64,000 bases of DNA from Pseudomaricurvus alkylphenolicus (GTDB taxonomy: Bacteria > Pseudomonadota > Gammaproteobacteria > Pseudomonadales > Cellvibrionaceae). Shown one piece after another: positions 16,379-25,632 of this stretch. The notes under the pieces are model-generated. The model did not search any database and had not been told where the DNA came from. It saw nothing but the letters and a program-made list of their open reading frames with translations. Each line of letters begins with the position of its first letter. Position 1 is the first letter of the stretch. Position numbers and translations under genes: made by a program. The DNA lies in contig NZ_JAAQPI010000001.1 in NCBI RefSeq assembly GCF_011683955.1, positions 930,001 through 994,000 on the forward strand. The letters are read 5' to 3'.

Positions 16379-18139
16379 ATGGGAAATACACGACGACGCT
16401 CCGGGCTGATAGCCGCGATACTGATCTCAGCCATGAGCCTCACCGCCTGCAATACCGCTACGGAGCAGTCGGCTAAACGAGAGACCTCTGCGCTGTTTAA
16501 ACAACAAAAAGTTGGGGAAAGTGTGGCCAATCAGGGCATGGTGACAGGCACTACCGGTGCCGAAGCACAGCAGGCGGGGTTGGACATCCTCAAGGCCGGT
16601 GGCAATGCGGCGGATGCCGTGGTGGCGACGGCGATGAATCAGATCTGCCTGGCAGCAGGCTCCTGGGTGAGCTACGCAGGCATTATGAACGTGGTCTACT
16701 ATGACGCGGCCACCGGCAAGATTCACAATATGAACGCCTCATACGATACGGTCAAAGGAGAGCGGAATCCGGTCACGATTCCGCAGCCAGACTTTAGCAA
16801 GGGGCTCGATGGGGTTGTGATGGAGCCCGATGGTCGTACGGTGCTGGTACCCGGATTTATGAAGGGGGCAGAGGCGCTGGTGGAGCGTTTTGGAAACAAA
16901 TCCCTGCAGGAGGTGACGGCGCCAAGTGTGCGCTGCGCGGAGGAGGGCTTTGCCTGGAAGCCCGGCTCAGTGCAGCAATTTCAGTTTCGCCGAGATGTAT
17001 TGACCCGCGACCCGGAAACCCGTGCGGTTTTTACCAAAACCGATGGCAGCGGGTATCGGGCGGGGGATCAATTTAAGCAACCCGCTTTGGCAAAAACCTT
17101 GCGAGCATTCGGCGCACAGGGGGCGGATTACATATACAAGGGGCCCTGGGCCGAAAAACTCGTCCGCAAAGTCCAGCAGTTGGGTGGCAAGCTCAGCATG
17201 GAGGATATGGCTGGCTACGATGTGATCTGGAGCGAGCCGGTCAGTGCCAACTACCATGGGTACGACGTCTACGTGCACGGCCTGCCTGCAGCAGGAGGGG
17301 TGAATACGCTGGAGGCGCTGAAGCTGGCGGAGTTGGCCAATCTGTCCGACAAAGGGCACTACAGCGAATCTCCGGAGGCGCTCTATTGGCTCAGTAACAT
17401 TACCCGCGTGGGGCTGCCCTTGACCTACGGTGCTGACCAAATCGGCAAGGCCATTAATACCGACTTGTCCTATAGCAGCCGCTTAAAGGCGTCCACCAGT
17501 GAGAAGCTTTGGCAGGTGATGCGGGTCGGTTATTTTCCCGGCGTAAAACTGCCCAAGCATCGGGTGCCAGCACATTCTGACGGTGTGGTTGTGGTGGATC
17601 AGTGGGGCAATATTGCCGCGATGGTGCATTCCATCAATACGGTGAGCTGGGGGACGACCGGTTTGAATATCGACGGTATCTCGATTCCGGATTCCGCCGC
17701 TATCCAAGTCTCCGCCGTCGCGGCGACGGAACCGGGTGAGCGCCTGCCCGACCCCACCAACCCGGGCTTGGTGATGAAAGACGGTAAGCCGTTTCTCGGT
17801 TTTGCCTCCATCGGCGCGGGCTTGCATCAGCGCACGGTATCCAGTCTGATCAGTGTGTTGGACTTCGGCATGACGCCACAGCAGGCGATCAATGCGCCGG
17901 CTTGGGGGCATGTGTCTTTTACACCAACCGGTGATGTGGCTGCTCAGGAGTTCGGTGAGGGGGACCTCTCGACCGATATGATCGAAGCGGTAAAAGCGAT
18001 GGGCATGGATATCGTTGAAAACAACAGTACACGGGGTTATTGGATTGGCATTCAGCTGGACCCTGAAACCGGAATATTGAACGGCGGCAGCCCAAGAGCC
18101 TTTGATATCAGCATGGGTGGTCGCGCTGTAGGGTTCTAA
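16379..18139 (+). CDS. Gamma-glutamyltransferase-like lipoprotein lacking the usual nucleophile
   Basis: The 586-residue protein carries a lipoprotein signal (lipobox LTAC, Cys24) and the two-part Ntn-hydrolase fold of gamma-glutamyltransferases: the early GTTGAEAQQAGLDILKAGGN and AADAVVATA, and the late VVVVDQWGNIAAMVHSIN. In active GGTs the small subunit starts with TTH, whose first Thr is nucleophile and self-cleavage site. Here the position reads Pro397-Ala398-His399-Ser400, so the Thr is missing. FASIGAGLHQRT replaces the usual GSPGG motif. It may be a non-catalytic or altered member, held in a membrane and facing the periplasm. It is divergent from a TonB receptor, suggesting joint handling of a peptide-like substrate. 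Confidence 0.82.
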   Translation: MGNTRRRSGLIAAILISAMSLTACNTATEQSAKRETSALFKQQKVGESVANQGMVTGTTGAEAQQAGLDILKAGGNAADAVVATAMNQICLAAGSWVSYAGIMNVVYYDAATGKIHNMNASYDTVKGERNPVTIPQPDFSKGLDGVVMEPDGRTVLVPGFMKGAEALVERFGNKSLQEVTAPSVRCAEEGFAWKPGSVQQFQFRRDVLTRDPETRAVFTKTDGSGYRAGDQFKQPALAKTLRAFGAQGADYIYKGPWAEKLVRKVQQLGGKLSMEDMAGYDVIWSEPVSANYHGYDVYVHGLPAAGGVNTLEALKLAELANLSDKGHYSESPEALYWLSNITRVGLPLTYGADQIGKAINTDLSYSSRLKASTSEKLWQVMRVGYFPGVKLPKHRVPAHSDGVVVVDQWGNIAAMVHSINTVSWGTTGLNIDGISIPDSAAIQVSAVAATEPGERLPDPTNPGLVMKDGKPFLGFASIGAGLHQRTVSSLISVLDFGMTPQQAINAPAWGHVSFTPTGDVAAQEFGEGDLSTDMIEAVKAMGMDIVENNSTRGYWIGIQLDPETGILNGGSPRAFDISMGGRAVGF

Positions 18140-18144
18140 TGGAT

Positions 18145-18999
18145 TCAAAACACCTCTCGCTCCCGCACAAAAGCGGCAAAACGCGGAATACCTCGGGCGG
18201 TTTTACCGAGATGCCGGTAAGTGACCAGACTGCCCACGGCGGGAGGAAAGCGTCGTTGGTGGTCTGAAAAGCCGGTACCTATGCGAAAAATCAGGCCATT
18301 GGGCGTTTGTACCTGCAGGGAGCCCATTTGCCCTTCATATTTGCCTTGGCCCGGAATATGAGCGACGACCAGCGCCTCAGCATCCTGGTATTGTTTCAGC
18401 TTGAGTAAATCGTCAGTGCGGGAGGCGGTGTATCTGGCGGCTCCCCGATGTAGCATCAACCCCTCGCCACCCTGTTCGACCACCTGATTCAGTCGCTTGA
18501 ACAGGGATGCCTGGTCGGCCAGTTTGTACTGCTTGACCATGGCGATATATGGGGAGTCTAAGGAGGTAATCAACTCTTTCAAAAGCTTCAGGCGCTGATC
18601 GAAATCGCCTGGAGTGGCGGGCAAATCAAACACCATAAATTGAACTCGCCGCCAGCGTTGATCATCCGGTACTTTTTGCCTGACCGTGCCAGATAACTCA
18701 TCGAAGGTTCCACGCCCCATCCACAATTCTCCGTCTAAAGGTACTGGTGGGAAGTCTCTTACAAACCACTGTGGTGCATGAAATCGGTTTCCTCTTCTGC
18801 TCAGCAACTGTTGGCCATCCCAGTAAGCTCTGACGCCGTCCAGCTTTTCACTGACCCAGTAGTCCGTCAGATTTATACCGTCGTGATAGACTTTTGCCAG
18901 CATCAGTTTTGGGGGTGGGCTTTCTGCTTGGGCCGTGGGTCCCAGCTGAGCAAGGAATAGGTTGAACAACAGCAGTGGAGATAGAAACAAACGCAGCAT
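18145..18999 (-). CDS. ligE: Periplasmic ATP-dependent DNA ligase, Lig E type
   Basis: A secreted minimal ligase: signal peptide (cleavage near AQA-ES), then the adenylation domain with motif I EKLDGVR (catalytic Lys52), RRGN (motif Ia), FMVFDLP (motif III), EGLMLHR (motif IV) and LLKLKQY (motif V), and a short OB-fold. It has no helix-hairpin-helix or zinc domain, fitting Lig E, which seals nicks in extracellular or periplasmic DNA. ATG at 18999 follows AAGGAG with 8-nt spacing and is preferred over GTG at 19008. It is convergent with the GGT-like gene, 5 bp apart. Confidence 0.9.
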   Translation of the reverse strand: MLRLFLSPLLLFNLFLAQLGPTAQAESPPPKLMLAKVYHDGINLTDYWVSEKLDGVRAYWDGQQLLSRRGNRFHAPQWFVRDFPPVPLDGELWMGRGTFDELSGTVRQKVPDDQRWRRVQFMVFDLPATPGDFDQRLKLLKELITSLDSPYIAMVKQYKLADQASLFKRLNQVVEQGGEGLMLHRGAARYTASRTDDLLKLKQYQDAEALVVAHIPGQGKYEGQMGSLQVQTPNGLIFRIGTGFSDHQRRFPPAVGSLVTYRHLGKTARGIPRFAAFVREREVF

Positions 19000-19336
19000 G
19001 GGAATCACTCCTTGATCGATGGCTCCATGGGTTGGAGTCTATATCAGCGACCAAGGCGTGCACCATAAGAAGAAAGTCTGATTTATGAGGGCTCTGATAT
19101 CGAGCCTGCCTCTTCCAGCTGCTTCCACCGACGGGTATCGAGAATAAATGGCCAGTAACATTTTCAAACGCATACAGTGATTGTGAGGAGGGCTGAGGCG
19201 TCGCCCAGGGCAAACGGCACTTTTTTGCGGTCAATTGGGCTAAAATGACACTGTAAAGAGGTTTGCCCGATAGGGTTTATCGATATAAGCTGGATGACTT
19301 ACTCATTAGTGGTGTGACCTACTGGAGGGCAGGGCA
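19000..19336. other. Divergent promoter region of ligE and the AraC gene
   Basis: This 337-bp gap must contain both promoters. I see no gene, no strong palindrome and no RNA-like structure in it; only the two Shine-Dalgarno sequences at its ends are clear. Confidence 0.5.
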
Positions 19337-20344
19337 ATGGGGAAAATGACCAAAGTCCGCAAATACGACATATCGACAGACGAAAGCCGCCTGGATGGGG
19401 ATGCCTTACGTCAAGTGGGGCAGCTTCCGGAGGATGAGAGCGGAGCCAAGGAACTCATTCGGTTGAGAGAAAGCGGTGGTGAGGGCGTGCTGGAACAGCT
19501 GTCTTTTCCATCCGGTTTTTCCATGTCCATCAACTCCGGGCAATTTTCCCACCAATGTGGCACGACCACGCTTGTGAGCGATGAAGACTGGTGTGTACTG
19601 CGGTTGCGTTTGTCCGGTCATATCAAGGAACGACTGGGCGATCAATGCTACGACTTTTCTGGACCCCACGCATCCCTGTTGTATTGCTCGCCCGGTGTTG
19701 AGCATCATCTTGTGCTGGACCCCAGCCAAAAAATCCAAACCGTTTCCCTGGTGTTTCAGCCCTCCCTGATCGAAGAGCGGGTAAGCGATGTTTTGACGGT
19801 ATTATTGTCCGAGCTCACGCAAGGCCAAGACCCCAGCGCCAATCTGGTGGAAATCGAGCTCACCTCTGAAATGGAGGTCATGGTAAGAGAGCTGATAGAC
19901 CGACCTCGAACCGGGTTGTTCTTTCATTTCTGGGCCGAAGTGAAAGGGCTGGAGCTGATCTGCATGGCGTTAACGGCCCTGGAATCCAAGGCGGAAAAGC
20001 TCAACAGTGGTGGCATTAAGTTGCGTCCCTGGGATGTGAAGCAAATGGAGAGTGTGAAAGAACTGCTCGAACAGCAGTATATGGATCCTCCCTCCATAGA
20101 AGCCTTATGCCAACGCAGTGGCATCAATCGTCGTAAGCTGACAGAGGGGTTTAAGATACTGTTTGGCTCCACCATTCGGGATTACATCCAAACCCAGAGG
20201 ATGCTGCACGCCAAGTCACTGTTGCGACAGTCTATACCCATTAAGTTGGTTGCCGAGCGAGTGGGGTACAACGACCCCAGCAGTTTTACCAAGGTGTTTA
20301 AAAAGCAATTCGGTGTGTTGCCAAAGGCGTTTTGTTCTTCTTGA
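19337..20344 (+). CDS. AraC family transcriptional regulator
   Basis: This is a 335-residue regulator. Residues about 60-230 form an uncharacterised effector part (SFPSGFSMSINSGQ, HASLLYCSPGVEH, cupin-like). The C-terminal AraC domain (about 245-335) has both HTHs: PPSIEALCQRSGINRRKLTE and KLVAERVGYNDPSSFTKVFK, ending FGVLPKAF. A good SD (GGAGG) is 8 nt before the ATG. The target may be the divergent ligE or the region around it; nothing in the sequence decides this. It is convergent with the Wadjet operon. Confidence 0.88.
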   Translation: MGKMTKVRKYDISTDESRLDGDALRQVGQLPEDESGAKELIRLRESGGEGVLEQLSFPSGFSMSINSGQFSHQCGTTTLVSDEDWCVLRLRLSGHIKERLGDQCYDFSGPHASLLYCSPGVEHHLVLDPSQKIQTVSLVFQPSLIEERVSDVLTVLLSELTQGQDPSANLVEIELTSEMEVMVRELIDRPRTGLFFHFWAEVKGLELICMALTALESKAEKLNSGGIKLRPWDVKQMESVKELLEQQYMDPPSIEALCQRSGINRRKLTEGFKILFGSTIRDYIQTQRMLHAKSLLRQSIPIKLVAERVGYNDPSSFTKVFKKQFGVLPKAFCSS

Positions 20345-20388
20345 AACGTTTTCAAGTCTGTTTTGGGCTGAGACTGATCACGGCTTCG

Positions 20389-21537
20389 TTATACGCAGCC
20401 AAATCTCTCAATCATCGCCTCTGCCACTCTGTCTTTCGGCAAAAACTCCTGCTCCAAACGCCCTTTTGATTGGCCTACCAGGTGCAGATATAACCCTCGC
20501 TCCTCGTCAATAAGGCCCTCAGGCGGACTGCTGCCTGCCAGCTCTTGTTCAACCACCGCCGATTCCGGCCCGTAAGCATCAAATATCTCTTGTGTCATCA
20601 AGAGGGCGGTGAGGTGGGGGCAATGGCTCCGGGCGGCGGCCAACATGCTCAGACCCCAGGTGTCAATGTCGCCCCAGTAGGCTATTTGTTTGCAGGTTAA
20701 CCAGGGGGTTTGCATCCAGTTCAGATGTAACCCCGCGCCCAAAATGGCGATGGCGTCGGACAGCTCCGGCAGTTGGTGCAGACATTGTTCGTTTTCAACG
20801 ATCACGATTCGTTCCGCGCCAAGTGCCCGGGTCATCAATTCCCGTGCTCGAACCCGCTGTTGGGCAAAAGGCAGTAGTCCGGGTTGCAGTGGCGCCACCA
20901 ACAGCCAGTGGTCGTTCTCGTCAGTGGCGTCGAGAAAATGCTCCAACCCTTGATCGAGAACAGTGTCACCAAAGCGTGCACACAGCATCAGCGTCAGTAA
21001 ATGGCGGTTGCGTTCGTAAAACTTGCTGTCACACCCCGCCAAGGAGAGTGCCCGTAGCGGGCGTCCTGCGGCGCAGCCCGGGCTCAGTTCTGAGGCGACC
21101 TGAGCGGCCAGCACAACCTCTGATACCTTGCGTGCCAGCACTTGTGCACGCTGACGCAGTACAACAGAGTGATACGGCGAATCGATGGCTTCCACTATGC
21201 GAGCCAGATGTTGATATTCCCGGGTGATGTCTGCCCGCTCAGTGGCGGCAATCCATTCGCTGGGTTGGTGCAGACGCCAGGCAACCGGAATGGACAGCGG
21301 TGTGCTGGTGCCCCGATAGGATCTGGTGTCCCACTCCACCTCGCCGACCTCGACATTGCGCCATAGTTGCAGGTGCTCACGCAATGCCGACGGCTCGTTC
21401 AACACCACCTTTGCTGATGGGGCTGCAATGGCCAGTTCCAGTGGCCACTGATCGGGCGAAAGCAAACGACGCTCGCGAAGATCGTTATTTTGCCACTGTT
21501 GCGCCAATCGCTGTTTCAGGTCAGCGGGAGATTTCAT
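20389..21537 (-). CDS. jetD: Wadjet nuclease subunit JetD
   Basis: The 382-residue protein has an N-terminal DUF3322 part (about 1-190) and a C-terminal DUF2220 TOPRIM domain. The TOPRIM acid residues are visible: Glu248 in IVENEQ and the DxD Asp290/Asp292 in YWGDIDTWG. In type I Wadjet, JetD is the endonuclease that cuts circular plasmid DNA after the JetABC motor has extruded it. It is the last gene of the operon, overlapping jetC by 17 bp, which is the standard A-B-C-D order. Confidence 0.92.
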   Translation of the reverse strand: MKSPADLKQRLAQQWQNNDLRERRLLSPDQWPLELAIAAPSAKVVLNEPSALREHLQLWRNVEVGEVEWDTRSYRGTSTPLSIPVAWRLHQPSEWIAATERADITREYQHLARIVEAIDSPYHSVVLRQRAQVLARKVSEVVLAAQVASELSPGCAAGRPLRALSLAGCDSKFYERNRHLLTLMLCARFGDTVLDQGLEHFLDATDENDHWLLVAPLQPGLLPFAQQRVRARELMTRALGAERIVIVENEQCLHQLPELSDAIAILGAGLHLNWMQTPWLTCKQIAYWGDIDTWGLSMLAAARSHCPHLTALLMTQEIFDAYGPESAVVEQELAGSSPPEGLIDEERGLYLHLVGQSKGRLEQEFLPKDRVAEAMIERFGCV

Positions 21538-24500
21538 GCTGCTTTTGTTGTTGCTTGGCGGCTTCGGCTTCCAGTTCTTCCCAGCTCAGGCTGAGTGTGG
21601 AGGAGCGACCGTTTTTGTTGTGAATCAGTATGGCTGAGCGGGTATGGGCACGCAGCAGTTTGATTTCTTTGTTGGGTGTAATAAATAGCGGATGCAGGCC
21701 AAACTCTCGCAGTGCCGCAATAATGCGACCGGCTACTGCTTGAGAGCTGCGGGAAAAGGCTTCATCCAGCACTACGGTACCGAACAGCGGAGCGGGTGAG
21801 CCCTCCGGACACAATGCATAGCTGAGTGAGGCAGTGAGAATGTAGCTGGCGATAATTTCTTTTTCGCCGCCGCTGCCACCTTGCGATCCGCGCCGGGTTT
21901 CTATCACGTCGCTACTGCTGCGATCAATGACGGATACTGAAAACTGTAATCGGTAGCGTGGGTCGAGCAGGGCTTGGGCGCCCTTGGTGCGCTTGCGTTC
22001 GCTGGCATCGCGCAGCAGATCCACCACGACTTTGAGCGCTTTGTAGTGGCTGTCTCCTTCGTCATTCAGGGTCGCCGCATAGCGTAAGTGGCGTTGGGCT
22101 TTGGTCAGTGTGGTGAGACTTTCGTGTACGACGGCCTGCGGATTAAGCCTTAAATAGCGGCCCGGTTGGTAGTCCACCCGGCGCATGGTGTGGTTCAACT
22201 CTTCGATACGGTGTTCGATTTTTTCCACTTCGCTGCTGATGGCCATCAGCAATTGGGTAACACCCTGGTCCGAACTCTGGTTCAGATACTCCAGAAAACG
22301 ATGCAGTTTTTCCGGCAGAGCTTCTTCATTCAGTACACGCAGGCGTTCGATGTAGTTCGGTGCGTCTTGGGCGTCCAGGCCTACGTCCGCCAGGGCTCCG
22401 GTGTCTATCTTTTTGGCGTGTCCCATCAAGCGGGTCAGTTTTACTTTACTGGTCGAAATGGCGTCGGCGCTGGTTTTCATATCGGCGACCAGCTGGTTGG
22501 TGGCCTGCCGTTCATCTTCGTGCAGTTGCTCTATTGTGCTCACGCTAAAGTGTTGATTGCCGAGTTCGTGCTCTTCGTCGGAGAGGCCCGCTTTTGTTCG
22601 CGCAAAGCAGGTCTTCTGTTGTCGTTGAGCCTTCTCAAGATTATCGAGCGCCACTGCTCCCTGGCGCACGGCCTGGTCATGTTGGATCCGTAATGCTTGC
22701 AGTTGCTCCGTAGCGGCATCCCACTGCTGCTTTAGTTGAGCGGTATCGGATTGTGGGTCCAAGACAGCACGCAGTTTTTCATTCAGTAACGCCAGAGTTG
22801 ATTCGATGGCAGTGGCGTCGATGTCTTCGATCTGAAAGGCACAGAGTTTTTCCAGCAACGAAATTTCACGGGCCAGTTGGCTGCAGGCCTGTTTGTCCTG
22901 TTCAAGCAAAGTTTCACTAGCCATTAGCTCCGCCTTTGCTTCTTCCAGCTGCTGCTCCAGGCTGTTTATACGGTCACGGTTGTCAAAGCCAGTGCACCAA
23001 TCCTGATCCAGATCCCGTTGGTCTTGTTTTTCAAAATGGCCGGACTTGCCGGACATAGACCCTTCGACGGTCAGTGCCCAGGGAATGTCGTCCAGCTTTT
23101 CAGCCCGTTCCACGCAATGACGGTCGATGCCCGCCAACAACTGTTTCATGGCGTCGCGATAAGGGTGGGATTTAAAGTTCAGCTTGCGGGTAAAGCCGTC
23201 GTCCAAAAAACGACTGGGTGAGGTCGGTTGCTCCACGCGCAGCAGCCTTACATGCAGGCGGTTACGCCGGTGGTTTATCCAGGTGATGGCCTGTTTCATC
23301 TTTTCGGGTGGCACCAGCAATCGCAGCCGCTGCCCGCCAATGGCCCGCTCGATGGCTCCTCGCCACGCCCGGTGCTCGGGCTTAACCTCCACCAGTTCGG
23401 CGATAAAGGGCAGCCGGCTGATGTCCATTTCCAGCGCCTGCGCCAGGTCGGCCTGAAAATCCACGTAGCGGCTGGGAATGTTGGAGTGGTTTTTGGCAAT
23501 TTTGCTCAACTCCTGATTCAGATCCTTGACCCGATCGCTGTGATTTTGTTTTTGGGCGCCGTGTTTGTATGACTGTTCCTGGCGGCTTTCGAGCGTCTCA
23601 ACACTCTGTTGCTGTAAAGCCTGTGCTTGTGTCTGATTGTGTTGCAGCGCCTCTCGGGTGCATGCCGTATCCAGTCCAAGCGCCTGGGTGATGCTGGTGT
23701 ACTGATGGGCAACCTTTTGGCAACGGGTGAGCTGCGCCTGATGCGTGTCAATCTGTGCCTGCAAGCTTTCCACTGAGGCGCCACCGGCTTCCATATATTG
23801 ATCGCGCAGCAGCAGGGCGCGCTCGTCTGCCGCGTTGATCTGGCCATGCAGCTCGGCGACACGAGCGTTGTTTTGCACTTGCGTGGCTTCCAGCTCGACA
23901 ATGCGCTCTGTCCATAGCTGGTGGCCGTGCATGGCGAACCAAACCGGCAACACCCGCTCCAGACGTCGTTGTTTGTCCTGGGTGGCTTCGTGGGTTTGAA
24001 GAACTTCGTGTTCCTGGGCGATGGGCACCAGGCTCTTTTGCTGCAGTTTGGCGGTCTCCAGTTCCGAGTGAATGCTGGCCAGGTCGTCAAACTCTGCAGC
24101 CACTTCCGCGGCGCGCACGAACGCCGAGTGGTCATCCAATACCAACTCGCGGAACAATTCATCGATACTGTTAATCTGTTTGAGGCCGGCTGCGCGGTTG
24201 AGTAAGGTAAAGGCGTTTTCTCCCACATCAAAAAAACGCCGCAGTTGAGCCAGGTAGGTTTTCTTGCTTTCGGACACCACCAGCCCGGCCACTTCCCGGC
24301 CCAGTTGCTTCAAGCCTCTCAAACCGCTTGCCTGTTGTGTTTCGAGCAGTTCCGGCATGCCGTAGGGAGTGTTTTCAGAGAAAATCCACGCGCGCTTCAG
24401 GTCACTGACCGATTGGCTGCTGCTGTCGATCCACAGAACAGCGGCCAGAGTGACCGGGGTTTCGCCGTTATCGAAACAGGCTTCGAGCGCGGTAAGGGTT

Positions 24501-24826
24501 TTTTGCGGCCGTGCGATATGCGTGGTGCCGCCCGCATCGTTGCCAGCCCCGGAGACACCGCGCACATAAGACATCAAATTGCGGTCACCTTCGTGCCCGC
24601 CGGTGGAGGCCAGGTTGTACCAGGGTTGCGCGCATATCAAGGTCATTAACGCGTCCTCCAGGCTGGTTTTGCCGCTGCCGGTGGGGCCGATAATCGCGGT
24701 TCCACCCGGATCGATCTCGGCACTGTGAAACCCCTGAAACGGACCCCAGTTGTGCACGCGCAGGGCGCACAGTGAATAGGTCGGCGGCAACAGATCGGAC
24801 AAAGTGACGTCGGTGGGCTCGCTCAT
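21521..24826 (-). CDS. jetC: Wadjet SMC-like ATPase JetC
   Basis: This is a 1101-residue MukB-like SMC protein. Walker A GPTGSGKT is at 47-54, long coiled coils run through about 230-480 and 640-900 with a hinge-like middle, and the C-terminal head has the signature GGSGGEKE and Walker B VVLDEAF followed by the D-loop SRSSQ. It is the DNA-loop-extruding motor of the Wadjet defence complex, working with kleisin JetA and KITE-like JetB. It overlaps jetB by 4 bp (ATGA). The ATPase looks intact. Confidence 0.94.
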   Translation of the reverse strand: MSEPTDVTLSDLLPPTYSLCALRVHNWGPFQGFHSAEIDPGGTAIIGPTGSGKTSLEDALMTLICAQPWYNLASTGGHEGDRNLMSYVRGVSGAGNDAGGTTHIARPQKTLTALEACFDNGETPVTLAAVLWIDSSSQSVSDLKRAWIFSENTPYGMPELLETQQASGLRGLKQLGREVAGLVVSESKKTYLAQLRRFFDVGENAFTLLNRAAGLKQINSIDELFRELVLDDHSAFVRAAEVAAEFDDLASIHSELETAKLQQKSLVPIAQEHEVLQTHEATQDKQRRLERVLPVWFAMHGHQLWTERIVELEATQVQNNARVAELHGQINAADERALLLRDQYMEAGGASVESLQAQIDTHQAQLTRCQKVAHQYTSITQALGLDTACTREALQHNQTQAQALQQQSVETLESRQEQSYKHGAQKQNHSDRVKDLNQELSKIAKNHSNIPSRYVDFQADLAQALEMDISRLPFIAELVEVKPEHRAWRGAIERAIGGQRLRLLVPPEKMKQAITWINHRRNRLHVRLLRVEQPTSPSRFLDDGFTRKLNFKSHPYRDAMKQLLAGIDRHCVERAEKLDDIPWALTVEGSMSGKSGHFEKQDQRDLDQDWCTGFDNRDRINSLEQQLEEAKAELMASETLLEQDKQACSQLAREISLLEKLCAFQIEDIDATAIESTLALLNEKLRAVLDPQSDTAQLKQQWDAATEQLQALRIQHDQAVRQGAVALDNLEKAQRQQKTCFARTKAGLSDEEHELGNQHFSVSTIEQLHEDERQATNQLVADMKTSADAISTSKVKLTRLMGHAKKIDTGALADVGLDAQDAPNYIERLRVLNEEALPEKLHRFLEYLNQSSDQGVTQLLMAISSEVEKIEHRIEELNHTMRRVDYQPGRYLRLNPQAVVHESLTTLTKAQRHLRYAATLNDEGDSHYKALKVVVDLLRDASERKRTKGAQALLDPRYRLQFSVSVIDRSSSDVIETRRGSQGGSGGEKEIIASYILTASLSYALCPEGSPAPLFGTVVLDEAFSRSSQAVAGRIIAALREFGLHPLFITPNKEIKLLRAHTRSAILIHNKNGRSSTLSLSWEELEAEAAKQQQKQHEISR

Positions 24827-25632
24827 CCTTCAGGCTCCTCCTGTTGGTTTTGCTCGCCTTCCTCTTGTCTTTTTCCCTCATGCGTTTGTTGATCAAGGAC
24901 TTTTTGTTCCAGCGCCTGTAGTAACGCCGTCAGGTTTTCCGGGTTGGTAAGATGAGTGATAATCGGGCGAACGGTGACTTCGTCGTATTTGTCCACATCG
25001 GTGACCACGCCGTGGGCTTTAAGCTTTTCCAGAATATTGCGCAGCCGTTTGTCTTCGGCCATCTCGCTGCCCAGCTCCCCAAGGTAAAGGCGAATCTGAG
25101 GCAAGAGGTCGGCGAGGGCAACGAGGGCATTTTCGCTACCGGTACCGTATTCCATTTCGTGCGCGAGATAGAATTGTCTTAATATCGCCAGCAGCAGGGA
25201 TTGCTCCAGCGTCAGTCTCTGTTTGCGAATCAACGGGTGAGACCACTCGTCCTGTCCCGGGTCGCTTATCGTCTGAGCGACCACCAGGAAGGCCAGACCA
25301 CGGATATCATCAATGTTGAGTCGTAAGTCCAAGGGTTCCAGCACTTGGTTGACGGCGGCGGTGTGGGTAACGGCGGTGTTATACAGATTGGGTTTGTGAG
25401 CGGCTTCAATCAGGCCCTGGCGCATCAATTCCTGGCAGGCGTCTTTAATGGCACGGGGAGTGTAGTTTGCAGCTTCTGAATCAGATTCCAACGGTGGAAG
25501 CGCCTGGTTTTGATCCTGGGACAGTGGCTCTTCAACATTGGGCTGAGGCTCTCTATTGTTTGGTTGAGGCTCTCCATTGTTTGGCTGAGGCTCTTCCCCG
25601 TTCTGCCGGGTGAGCTTGTCAAAAATACTCAT
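24823..25632 (-). CDS. jetB: Wadjet MukE/KITE-like subunit JetB (DUF4194)
   Basis: The 269-residue protein has DUF4194 features in its middle (VLEPLDLRLNIDDIRGLAFLV, SHPLIRKQRLTLEQSLLLAILRQFYLA and a winged-helix end RNILEKLKAHGVVTDVDK), the KITE partner that binds the JetA kleisin. The N-terminus is unusual: three EPQPN-containing heptads (residues about 13-33), then an acidic linker. The C-terminus is Glu/Gln-rich. ATGA overlaps join it to jetA and jetC. Confidence 0.9.
   Translation of the reverse strand: MSIFDKLTRQNGEEPQPNNGEPQPNNREPQPNVEEPLSQDQNQALPPLESDSEAANYTPRAIKDACQELMRQGLIEAAHKPNLYNTAVTHTAAVNQVLEPLDLRLNIDDIRGLAFLVVAQTISDPGQDEWSHPLIRKQRLTLEQSLLLAILRQFYLAHEMEYGTGSENALVALADLLPQIRLYLGELGSEMAEDKRLRNILEKLKAHGVVTDVDKYDEVTVRPIITHLTNPENLTALLQALEQKVLDQQTHEGKRQEEGEQNQQEEPEG
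25538..25600 (-). repeat. Three tandem 21-bp units in jetB
   Basis: Units at 25538-25558, 25559-25579 and 25580-25600 encode heptapeptides of the EPQPNN-(G/R) type. Length change by slippage would keep the frame, so the linker may vary among strains. Confidence 0.8.
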
